Assembly (NCBI RefSeq): GCF_014649955.1
Contig: NZ_BMUA01000028.1
Span: 33,078 to 97,077 of the forward strand
DNA: 64,000 nucleotides
Reading direction: 5' to 3'
Source of the DNA: Streptomyces violascens
GTDB lineage: Bacteria > Actinomycetota > Actinomycetes > Streptomycetales > Streptomycetaceae
In this document: positions 17,016-24,703 of the stretch, piece after piece
Layout: every line of letters begins with the position of its first letter
Position numbering within the stretch: position 1 is the stretch's first letter
The notes under the pieces: generated by a model
Seen by the model: the letters and a program-made list of their open reading frames with translations, nothing else
The model's database searches: none
What the model was told of the DNA's origin: nothing
Position numbers and translations under genes: made by a program

Positions 17016-18485
17016 ATGCCGCTCACCCCCCGCCGCCCCCGTTCCCGCCGACTGCGTGCCGTGCTAATTGCCGCGGCCGCGGCATCCGTGGTCGCCGCGG
17101 CCCTGCCCGCCCCGGTGCCGCTGGGGATCGGGGATCCCTTGTTCCCGCATCTGGGGAACCCCGGGTACGACGTGCTCTCGTACGACATCGGGTTCACCTA
17201 CCTGGGTGACAACAGCAAGCCGATGGAGGCCGTCACCACCATCGACGCCATGGTCACCGACAGTCTGGACCGGATCAATCTCGACTTCGCCCGGGGCACG
17301 GTGCACGCGGTCGAGGTCAACGGGCGGCCGGCGGAGTTCGCCACCGCCGACGAGGACCTGGTGATCACTCCGCAGAGCCCGGTCCACGCAGGTGAGCCCG
17401 TGCGGATCACCGTGCGGCACACCAGCGACCCGAAGGCGGCGCTCGACGGCGGCTGGGTCCGTACCGCCGACGGCCTGGTGATGGCCAACCAGGCCGATGC
17501 CGCCCACCGGGTCTTCCCCTGCAACGACCACCCCTCCGACAAGGCGTTCTTCACCTTCCACGTGTCCGCCCCGGCGGATGTGACGGTGGTCGCCAACGGA
17601 CTGCCGGCCGCGCGGGAGCGCGACGGCACACGCGTCGTCTCGACGTACCGCACCAGGCACCCCATGGCGACCGAACTGGCCCAGGTGTCCATCGGGCACT
17701 CCGCGGTGCTGCACCGGGAGGGGCCGCACGGGCTGCCCATCCGTGACGTGGTCCCGGCCGCCGACAAGGCCGTGCTGGAGCCCTGGCTGAAGAGGACGCC
17801 CGGGCACATCGCGTGGATGGAGCAGCAGGTCGGGCGGTACCCGTTCGAGACGTACGGGGTGCTGATCGCGAGCGCCGACACCGGTTTCGAGCTGGAGACG
17901 CAGACCCTGACCCTGTTCGAGCGGTCGCTGTTCGTGCGGCCGGAGTTCACCGACTGGTACGTGGACTCGGTCATGGTGCACGAGCTGGCGCACCACTGGT
18001 TCGGCGACAGCGTGTCGCCCCGCGGCTGGGCGGACCTCTGGCTGAACGAGGGGCACGCCACCTGGTACGAGGCGAAGTACGCCGACGAAGTGGGCAAGAA
18101 GCGGTCCATGGAGCAGCGGATGAAGACCGCCTACGCCCTGTCCGACGGCTGGCGCGCCGCCGGCGGGCCGCCCGCCGCACCCAGGGCGTCCGCGCCCGGA
18201 CAGAAGATCGGGATCTTCCGGCCGATCGTCTACGACGGCAGCGCGCTCGTCCTGTACGCCCTCCGCGAGGAGATCGGCCCGAGGGCCTTCGACCGCCTGG
18301 AGCGACGCTGGGTGCGCGAACACCGGGACTCCACCGCCACGACCGCCGACTTCTCCGCGCTGGCCTCCCGGATCGCGGGACGTGACCTGTCCGGCTTCTT
18401 CAAGGCGTGGCTGTACGGGGAGAAGACGCCGCCGATGCCCGGCCACCCGGACTGGCACACCCAGAAACCGAAGACGCACGCCTGA
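17016..18485 (+). CDS. Secreted M1 family zinc metallopeptidase
   Basis: Protein of 489 residues with an N-terminal signal (RRLRAVLIAAAAASVVAAALP), hence exported. The zinc site is complete: HELAHHWFGDSVSP followed 18 residues later by the third ligand in LWLNEGHATW. The exopeptidase motif GAMEN, which holds the substrate N-terminus in typical M1 aminopeptidases, is replaced by a GFELETQTL segment, so specificity may differ. It is shorter than full-length PepN and lacks the C-terminal helical domain. It lies 75 bases after rshA on the same strand. A stable hairpin follows the stop. Confidence 0.85.
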   Translation: MPLTPRRPRSRRLRAVLIAAAAASVVAAALPAPVPLGIGDPLFPHLGNPGYDVLSYDIGFTYLGDNSKPMEAVTTIDAMVTDSLDRINLDFARGTVHAVEVNGRPAEFATADEDLVITPQSPVHAGEPVRITVRHTSDPKAALDGGWVRTADGLVMANQADAAHRVFPCNDHPSDKAFFTFHVSAPADVTVVANGLPAARERDGTRVVSTYRTRHPMATELAQVSIGHSAVLHREGPHGLPIRDVVPAADKAVLEPWLKRTPGHIAWMEQQVGRYPFETYGVLIASADTGFELETQTLTLFERSLFVRPEFTDWYVDSVMVHELAHHWFGDSVSPRGWADLWLNEGHATWYEAKYADEVGKKRSMEQRMKTAYALSDGWRAAGGPPAAPRASAPGQKIGIFRPIVYDGSALVLYALREEIGPRAFDRLERRWVREHRDSTATTADFSALASRIAGRDLSGFFKAWLYGEKTPPMPGHPDWHTQKPKTHA

Positions 18486-18498
18486 CCGGCCACCGCGG

Positions 18499-18524
18499 CC
18501 CGGGCCCGCCGGGGCGGGCCCGGG
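18499..18524 (+). terminator. GC-rich terminator hairpin
   Basis: A 12-base inverted repeat (cccgggcccgcc and ggcgggcccggg) with almost no spacer, 14 bases after the peptidase stop. It must open by one pair to make a loop. It separates the peptidase transcript from hflX. Confidence 0.55.
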
Positions 18525-18700
18525 GCCGGAAAACCGGGGTGACGGCCCTGGAGGCACCGTGCGACCATCGTTCACGTCGGCGGCGCCGCCGGGGCCGGAT
18601 TCCGTCCGGGAATCATTGGGGCCCATTACGCGTTGTGACCGACACAGCCGGAACTCCCTCGGGGAATCCGGTCCGGAATTCCAACGACGTAAAGGATCCA

Positions 18701-20203
18701 ATGACCTCCTCTTCATCCCCTTCCCAGGACGAGCAGAGCTTCGCGGACACGCACCGCACCGAGAGCCTTCGGGCCGATGCCCTGATGGAAGAGGACGTCG
18801 CCTGGAGCCACGAGATCGACGGAGCGCGGGACGGCGACCAGCTGGACCGCTCCGAGCGTGCCGCGCTGCGGCGCGTGGCGGGCCTCTCCACCGAGCTCGA
18901 GGACGTCACCGAGGTCGAGTACCGGCAGCTGCGCCTGGAGCGCGTGGTGCTGGTCGGCGTATGGACCACGGGGACGCTGCAGGACGCGGAGAACTCGCTC
19001 GCGGAGCTCGCGGCCCTCGCCGAGACGGCGGGCGCCCTGGTGCTCGACGGCGTCTACCAGCGCCGTGACAAGCCCGATCCGGCCACCTACATCGGCTCCG
19101 GCAAGGCGCAGGAGCTGCGGGACATCGTCCTGGAGACCGGCGCGGACACGGTCGTCTGCGACGGTGAGCTCAGCCCGGGCCAGCTCATCCACCTCGAAGA
19201 CGTCGTCAAGGTCAAGGTGGTCGACCGGACCGCGCTGATCCTCGACATCTTCGCCCAGCACGCCAAGTCCCGTGAGGGCAAGGCCCAGGTCTCGCTGGCG
19301 CAGATGCAGTACATGCTGCCGCGCCTGCGCGGCTGGGGTCAGTCGCTGTCGCGTCAGATGGGCGGCGGCGGGTCCAGCGGTGGCGGCGGCATGGCCACCC
19401 GTGGTCCCGGTGAGACCAAGATCGAGACGGACCGGCGGCGGATCCGCGAGAAGATGGCGAAGATGCGCCGTGAGATCGCGGAGATGAAGACCGGCCGCGA
19501 GATCAAGCGCCAGGAGCGGCGCCGCAACAAGGTGCCTTCGGTCGCCATCGCGGGTTACACCAACGCCGGAAAGTCCTCGCTGCTCAACCGCCTCACGGGC
19601 GCGGGCGTGCTGGTGGAGAACTCGCTGTTCGCCACCCTCGACCCGACCGTGCGGCGGGCCGAGACGCCCACCGGGCGGCTGTACACGCTGGCCGACACCG
19701 TCGGGTTCGTCCGGCATCTGCCGCACCACCTCGTCGAGGCGTTCCGCTCCACCATGGAGGAGGTCGGCGACTCCGATCTCATCCTGCACGTGGTGGACGG
19801 GTCGCACCCCGCGCCGGAGGAGCAGCTCGCCGCCGTGCGCGAGGTCATCCGCGATGTGGGCGCGGTCGACGTGCCCGAGATCGTGGTGATCAACAAGGCG
19901 GACGCGGCGGACCCGCTCGTGCTGCAGCGCCTGCTGCGGATCGAGCGGCACTCCATCGCGGTCTCGGCCCGCACCGGCGAAGGCATCGAGGAGCTGCTCG
20001 CGCTCATCGACACCGAACTGCCGCGCCCCTCGATCGAGATCGAGGCGCTGGTGCCCTACACGCACGGCCAGCTGGTCGCCCGGGCGCACGCCGAGGGCGA
20101 GGTGATCTCCGAGGAGCACGTCGCGGAGGGCACCGTGCTCAAGGCCCGGGTGCACGAGGTGCTCGCAGCCGAGCTGGCTCCGTACGTGCCGGCCGCGCAC
20201 TGA
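18701..20203 (+). CDS. hflX: GTPase HflX, ribosome-associated
   Basis: GTP-binding protein of 500 residues that in other bacteria splits stalled or stress-damaged 70S ribosomes. The N-terminal HflX domain includes LVGVWTTGT, QRRDKPDPATYIGSGKAQEL and the Gly-rich ARGPGETKIETDRR junction with a helical linker. The G domain has G1 GYTNAGKSSLLN, G2 TLDPTVRR, G3 DTVGFVRHLPH, G4 NKAD and G5 SARTGEG. The N-terminal 70 residues are an acidic actinobacterial extension. The ATG at 18701 is preceded by AAAGGA. A strong terminator follows. Confidence 0.95.
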   Translation: MTSSSSPSQDEQSFADTHRTESLRADALMEEDVAWSHEIDGARDGDQLDRSERAALRRVAGLSTELEDVTEVEYRQLRLERVVLVGVWTTGTLQDAENSLAELAALAETAGALVLDGVYQRRDKPDPATYIGSGKAQELRDIVLETGADTVVCDGELSPGQLIHLEDVVKVKVVDRTALILDIFAQHAKSREGKAQVSLAQMQYMLPRLRGWGQSLSRQMGGGGSSGGGGMATRGPGETKIETDRRRIREKMAKMRREIAEMKTGREIKRQERRRNKVPSVAIAGYTNAGKSSLLNRLTGAGVLVENSLFATLDPTVRRAETPTGRLYTLADTVGFVRHLPHHLVEAFRSTMEEVGDSDLILHVVDGSHPAPEEQLAAVREVIRDVGAVDVPEIVVINKADAADPLVLQRLLRIERHSIAVSARTGEGIEELLALIDTELPRPSIEIEALVPYTHGQLVARAHAEGEVISEEHVAEGTVLKARVHEVLAAELAPYVPAAH

Positions 20204-20255
20204 GCGTACGGACCGTGAACTGCCGCTCGGCAGACGGTAGTTCACGAGTCTGAAA

Positions 20256-20299
20256 GACGTAAGGCCCGCCCCCTCGAAGGAGGGGACGGGCCTTACGTC
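20256..20299. terminator. Long bidirectional terminator, hflX / peptidase
   Basis: A 19-base-pair stem with a single mismatch and a six-base loop (cgaagg) lies between the convergent hflX and the secreted peptidase gene. A second, weaker dyad (gtgaact/agttcac, 20215-20245) lies just upstream of it. Confidence 0.8.
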
Positions 20300-20333
20300 G
20301 TATCCGGTGCTCAGGCGTCGCGGTGTTCCGGGG

Positions 20334-21503
20334 TCACTGGCCGCCGTACTTCGCGCTCATCGAGTCGAAGAGGGCCTTCGCGCCGGCGCCGAGCTGCGGG
20401 CCGGCCAGCCAGCCCGAAGTGACCGGGCCGATCGAGGTGTTGGAGACCAGCTGCGCCTTGCCGTCGGGGCCGTTCATGAACCAGCCGCCGCCGGAGGAGC
20501 CGCCCGTCATGGTGCAGCCGATGCGGTACATCGGGGGCGTGCCGGGGCTGATGGAGAGCTGGCCGGGACGGTCGAGGCACTTGAACATCTGCAGACCGTC
20601 GTACGGCGGCGCCGCCGGGTAGCCCCAGGCGCCCATCGTGGCGACGGACTTGGCCTGCGGGGCGGAGAAGTTGACCGTCAGCGCGTTGCCGACCGTCTCC
20701 TCGAGGGACTTGCTGCCCTTCTCCGGCTTCACGTGCAGCACCGCGTAGTCGTACGGGGCGCCGGTGCCGCCGGTCGGGCCGCCGTCCTTGATCCACTCGC
20801 CGGAGGTCGAGGCCCAGTCGGCCCAGTACACGCCGTAGGGCGCGATCTCCTGAGGCTGCGCGTTGTTGAGGGCCGCCTCCGACTTGCCCTTGTCGTTGTA
20901 CGACGGGACGAAGGCGATGTTGCGGTACCAGCCGCCGGAGCCGCCCTGGTGGACGCAGTGGCCCGCGGTCCACACCATGTTGGACTTGCCGGGGTGGGCC
21001 GGGTCCTTCACGACGGTGCCCGAGCAGACCATGGCGCCCTCGGGTGAGTCGAAGAACACCTTGCCGACCGGGGCGGCGAAGTTGTGGTACGGCAGCTTCT
21101 CCTGGACGGCCTTGACCGGCGCGGGCTCGGGGTCCGAGATGCCCGTACCGCCGTTGACGTCACCGGCGGCCATGGTCTTCTGCGGGTCCTTGGCGGACTT
21201 CATCCGGTCCGGCTTCCACAAGCCGTCGATCACCGGGTTGACGAAGTCCTTGGCGTCACGGAGCCACTTGTCCTTGTCCCAGTTCTTCCATCCGCCGTTC
21301 TTCCACTTGTCGAGGTCGACCCCGTGCTTCTTGAGGGTGTCGGCCAGGTCGGCGGGGCCGGCGGAGTCGCCCTTGGCCTGGGCCGAGCCGGAGGCCGACG
21401 GCTTGCTGTCCGCGTCACTGCCGCCCGGGCCGCACGCGGTGGCGGTCAGCGCGAGAGCCGCGGCGAGGCCGGAAGCGGCCAGCAACGGACGTATGGATCG
21501 CAT
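20334..21503 (-). CDS. Secreted trypsin-like serine peptidase, lipoprotein
   Basis: Protein of 389 residues with a signal peptide ending in the lipobox LTATAC, so it should be anchored on the outer face of the membrane. After a charged, Trp/Lys-rich segment (KWKNGGWKNWDKDKW) comes a chymotrypsin-fold domain with His in WTAGHCVH, Asp in APYDYAVLHV and Ser in TMTGGSSGGGWF, which fits a V8/trypsin-like catalytic triad. The ATG is preceded by GGGGGA. It is a close paralogue of the gene immediately upstream. The substrate is unknown. Confidence 0.85.
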   Translation of the reverse strand: MRSIRPLLAASGLAAALALTATACGPGGSDADSKPSASGSAQAKGDSAGPADLADTLKKHGVDLDKWKNGGWKNWDKDKWLRDAKDFVNPVIDGLWKPDRMKSAKDPQKTMAAGDVNGGTGISDPEPAPVKAVQEKLPYHNFAAPVGKVFFDSPEGAMVCSGTVVKDPAHPGKSNMVWTAGHCVHQGGSGGWYRNIAFVPSYNDKGKSEAALNNAQPQEIAPYGVYWADWASTSGEWIKDGGPTGGTGAPYDYAVLHVKPEKGSKSLEETVGNALTVNFSAPQAKSVATMGAWGYPAAPPYDGLQMFKCLDRPGQLSISPGTPPMYRIGCTMTGGSSGGGWFMNGPDGKAQLVSNTSIGPVTSGWLAGPQLGAGAKALFDSMSAKYGGQ

Positions 21504-21639
21504 GAAAACGATTCCCCCTGATGAGACTGCCCGTCGAGAGCAGGTTTTGCCATGTACTTGTCAGTAAGGTGGGCAGGCGTCTGCCTGGTGGCCCACCGTG
21601 CAGCCCCCTACTATGCCTGCTCGGCACGGGGGGTACGAA

Positions 21640-21668
21640 CGGGGGTCCCGGCGTTCACAGGACCCCCG
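21640..21668 (-). terminator. Terminator hairpin between the two peptidase genes
   Basis: Perfect 9-base-pair stem (cgggggtcc with ggacccccg) with an 11-base loop, directly downstream of the stop of the upstream paralogue. It suggests the two peptidase genes are transcribed separately. Confidence 0.6.
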
Positions 21669-21676
21669 CAAAGCGC

Positions 21677-22900
21677 TTACTGGCCCGCGTACTTGGTGCT
21701 CACCGAGTCGTAGACACCCTTGGCCTCCTTGCCGAGCCGCGGACCGGCAAGCCAGCCCGCCGTGACCGGGCCGATGGAGGTGTTGGAGACGAGCGACGGC
21801 TTGCCGTCCGAGCCCGTGGCGATCCAGCCGCCGCCGGAGGAGCCGCCGGTCATGGTGCAGCCGATGCGGTACATCGTCGGCAGGTTCGCCTCGAGGGACA
21901 GCCGGCCCGGCTTGTCCTTGCACTGGTACAGCTTCTGGCCGTCATAGGGCGGCGCGGCCGGGTAGCCGTTGGCCGTCATGGCGCTGATCTTCGGCACGGC
22001 CGGCGCGTCGAAGTCCACCGGAAGCGCGCCGCCGACGGTCTCCTCCAGGGACTTGCCGTTCGAGCCCTTCTCCGGCGTCACGTGCAGCACCGCGAAGTCG
22101 TACGGGGCGCCGGTGCCACCGGTCGGGCCGCCGCCCTCGATCCACTGCTGCGACGTCTGCGCCCAGTCGGCCCAGTAGACGCCGTACGGAGCGATCTGCG
22201 CCTTGGTGGCCTTCTGCAGCTGGGCCGTCGGCAGGTTGGAGTTGTTGTACGAGGGGACGAAGGCGATGTTGCGGTACCAGCCGCCCTTGGCGCCCGCGTG
22301 CACACAGTGGCCCGCGGTCCACACCATGTTGGACTTGCCGGGGTGGGCCGGGTCCTTCACGACGGTCGCGGAGCACACCATCGAACCCTCGGGGCTGTCG
22401 AAGAACAGTTTGCCCAGCTCCGGCAGGCTCTGGTGGTACGGAGCCTTCGCCGCGGCGGCCTTCACGGGCGCGGGCGTCGGGTCCGTCACGCCCTTGTCGC
22501 CGGAGATGTCATTGGGGACGGCCTTCTCCGGGGGCTTGTCGGCCTTGCGCATCCGGTCCGGGTCCCACAGGTCCTGGATGATCGGGTTGACGTAGTCCTT
22601 GGCCTCACGCAGCCACGTGGCCTTGTCCCAGTTCTTCCACTCGCCGTTCTTCCACTTGTCCAGGTCGATGCCGTGCTTCTTGAGCTGGTTCTTGACGTCG
22701 TCCGGGATCTGGAGCTTGTCGGCGTCGCCCGTGGCCGCCGACGCCGTCGGCTTGCTGTCGGCGCTGGAATCGCCGGGTCCGCAGGCGGTGGCGGTCAGCG
22801 CCAGAGCGGCCGTGAGGCCGAGCGCGGCCAGCACGGGGGAGACCCCGCGACGAGCCCTCCTTCCCGTGCGCTCGGCGCTGGACGGGCGTATGGGTCGCAT
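21677..22900 (-). CDS. Secreted trypsin-like serine peptidase, lipoprotein (paralogue)
   Basis: Protein of 407 residues, a tandem duplicate of the neighbouring peptidase. The N-terminus has two Arg-rich patches (RTGRRARRG) before the hydrophobic signal and the lipobox LTATAC. The same Trp/Lys-rich region and the same triad are present: WTAGHCVH, APYDFAVLHV and TMTGGSSGGGWI. Long blocks such as KDPAHPGKSNMVWTAGHCVH are identical in both copies, while the linker after the lipobox has diverged. I chose the ATG at 22900 because GGGGGA lies eight bases upstream; the frame is open further but without support. Confidence 0.85.
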   Translation of the reverse strand: MRPIRPSSAERTGRRARRGVSPVLAALGLTAALALTATACGPGDSSADSKPTASAATGDADKLQIPDDVKNQLKKHGIDLDKWKNGEWKNWDKATWLREAKDYVNPIIQDLWDPDRMRKADKPPEKAVPNDISGDKGVTDPTPAPVKAAAAKAPYHQSLPELGKLFFDSPEGSMVCSATVVKDPAHPGKSNMVWTAGHCVHAGAKGGWYRNIAFVPSYNNSNLPTAQLQKATKAQIAPYGVYWADWAQTSQQWIEGGGPTGGTGAPYDFAVLHVTPEKGSNGKSLEETVGGALPVDFDAPAVPKISAMTANGYPAAPPYDGQKLYQCKDKPGRLSLEANLPTMYRIGCTMTGGSSGGGWIATGSDGKPSLVSNTSIGPVTAGWLAGPRLGKEAKGVYDSVSTKYAGQ

Positions 22901-23256
22901 GTCGGATTCCCCCTGGAACTTCGTCATCAAAGCGTCTTCGTCTTCTTCGTCTTCTGAACTCGTGAACAAACGCGTGAACAGCGGCACCGCGAGCCGGTGC
23001 CCGAGTGCGGCCCCCACTATGCCGGTGCCGTGGGGGACGGCACGCGGCAGGGCCGCGGTTCCCGCCCGCCAGGGCCGTACGGCCATGCCGGTAAGGCGAA
23101 CCTTGCCTGGAGGCAAGGAAGTTCCGGTCAGGCCGTGCTCCCGCGGTGCCGGCGTCGTTGGTACGTACGGGGGACATCAGGACAGCGTTCAGCGTGGGAG
23201 TACGTGCCACGCAACGGACGCGATACGGAACCGTCACAGCGGGAGGACCAGCAGTC
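22901..23256. other. 356-base gap with no gene
   Basis: This gap separates two divergent genes, the peptidase and the siderophore operon. No credible gene was seen. It holds an AT-richer run (cttcgtcttcttcgtcttct) near the peptidase start, a candidate iron box at 23092-23110 and a small hairpin overlapping it (ccttgcc/ggcaagg, 23101-23118). Confidence 0.5.
23092..23110 (+). promoter_or_regulatory. Candidate iron box (DmdR/IdeR type)
   Basis: TAAGGCGAACCTTGCCTGG agrees with the actinobacterial iron-box pattern TTAGGTTAGGCTAACCTAA at about 12 of 19 positions, strongest in the AGG...CCT arms. It lies about 150 bases upstream of the first siderophore gene, where an iron repressor would be expected to act. 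The match is imperfect. Confidence 0.35.
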
Positions 23257-24666
23257 GTGGCCGTGACCGAACCAGCCCCTACGGCGCTGCTCAGCACTCA
23301 TGAGGGCATCCTGCGACGGCAGTCCCTGAGGGAGTCGGCGGCCCGCACCTACGCCCGCTCGCTGCCCATCGTGCCCGTCCGGGCGCGCGGCCTGACGATC
23401 GAGGGCGCGGACGGGCGGCGCTATCTGGACTGCCTCTCGGGGGCGGGCACACTGGCGCTCGGGCACAACCACCCCGTCGTGCTCGAAGCGATCCGCAAGG
23501 TCCTCGACTCGGGGGCGCCGCTTCACATCCTGGACCTCGCGACGCCGGTCAAGGACGCCTTCACCACGGAACTGTTCGCCACCCTGCCGCGCCAACTCGC
23601 CGAGCACGGAAGGATCCAGTTCTGCGGGCCGGCCGGCACGGACGCGGTCGAGGCCGCGCTGAAGCTGGTGCGCACCGCCACCGGACGCACCGGAATGCTC
23701 GCCTTCACCGGCGCCTACCACGGCATGACCGCGGGCGCGCTCGCCGCCTCCGGCGGAGCCCGGGACGCCGGGGTGACCCGGCTGCCCTACCCCCAGAACT
23801 ACCGCTGCCCGTACGGAATCGGCGGCGAACGCGGGGCCGAGACCGCCGCCCGCTGGACCGAGAACCTCCTCGACGATCCCAAGGGCGGCATCCCCGCCCC
23901 GGCCGGGATGATCCTCGAACCAGTGCAGGGAGAGGGCGGCGTGATCCCGGCGCCCGACGCCTGGATGCGCCGGATGCGCGAGATCACCGCGAGCCGCTCC
24001 ATCCCGCTGATCGCCGACGAGGTGCAGACGGGCGTCGGCCGCACCGGCACGTTCTGGGCTGTCGAGCACAGCGGGGTGGTGCCCGACGTGATGGTGCTCT
24101 CCAAGGCCATCGGAGGCTCTCTGCCGCTCGCCGTGATCGTGTACCGGGACGGCCTCGACGCCTGGGAGCCGGGCGCGCACGCCGGAACGTTCCGCGGCAA
24201 CCAGCTGGCCATGGCGGCCGGCGCGGCCACCCTCGCGTACGTCCGCGAGAACCGGCTCGCCGACCGCGCGGCCGTCCTCGGCGCCCGCATGCTCGGCCAG
24301 TTGCAGGGCCTCGCCGCCGACCACCCCTGCATCGGCGACGTGCGCGGCCGGGGCCTGATGATCGGCGTCGAACTCGTCGACCCGGAGCGCGAGGACCTCA
24401 GCTCCGGCAACCCACCGCCGCCCGCACCCGCCCTGGCCGCCGCCGTGCAGCAGGAGTGCCTGCGGCGCGGGCTCATCGTCGAGCTCGGCGGCCGCCACTC
24501 CGGCGTCGTACGGCTGCTGCCCCCGCTCACCCTCACCGACGAACAGGCCGTCGCCGTCCTCGACCGGCTCGCCGACGCCCTGGCCGCCGCCGCACGCTCC
24601 CCGCACCTGCGCCCCGACTCGGGGGCAGGCGTGCACCACCGGACCGAGACCGGACCGTCCCACTGA
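23257..24666 (+). CDS. Diaminobutyrate-2-oxoglutarate aminotransferase, siderophore type
   Basis: PLP-dependent class III aminotransferase of 469 residues, likely producing L-2,4-diaminobutyrate as a siderophore building block. Family segments include LDCLSGAGTLALGHNHP, FCGPAGTDAVEAALKL, the EPVQGEGGVIP motif, IADEVQTGVGRTG and the PLP lysine in MVLSKAIGG (about residue 286), followed by FRGNQLAMAAG. It starts the four-gene operon with two IucA/IucC synthetases and an acyltransferase. The GTG at 23257 is nine bases after GGGAGGA. The closest functional parallels are RhbA-like and achromobactin-type enzymes; the exact product is inferred. Confidence 0.85.
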   Translation: MAVTEPAPTALLSTHEGILRRQSLRESAARTYARSLPIVPVRARGLTIEGADGRRYLDCLSGAGTLALGHNHPVVLEAIRKVLDSGAPLHILDLATPVKDAFTTELFATLPRQLAEHGRIQFCGPAGTDAVEAALKLVRTATGRTGMLAFTGAYHGMTAGALAASGGARDAGVTRLPYPQNYRCPYGIGGERGAETAARWTENLLDDPKGGIPAPAGMILEPVQGEGGVIPAPDAWMRRMREITASRSIPLIADEVQTGVGRTGTFWAVEHSGVVPDVMVLSKAIGGSLPLAVIVYRDGLDAWEPGAHAGTFRGNQLAMAAGAATLAYVRENRLADRAAVLGARMLGQLQGLAADHPCIGDVRGRGLMIGVELVDPEREDLSSGNPPPPAPALAAAVQQECLRRGLIVELGGRHSGVVRLLPPLTLTDEQAVAVLDRLADALAAAARSPHLRPDSGAGVHHRTETGPSH

Positions 24667-24703
24667 TCCCGGACCACCCCACGAGCTCCCAAGGAAGACC
24701 TCC

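Noticed and set aside
23146..23256. N-terminal extension of the siderophore aminotransferase
   Set aside because: The GTG at 23257 has GGGAGGA at good spacing and fits family length; the extension has no ribosome site and overlaps the control region.
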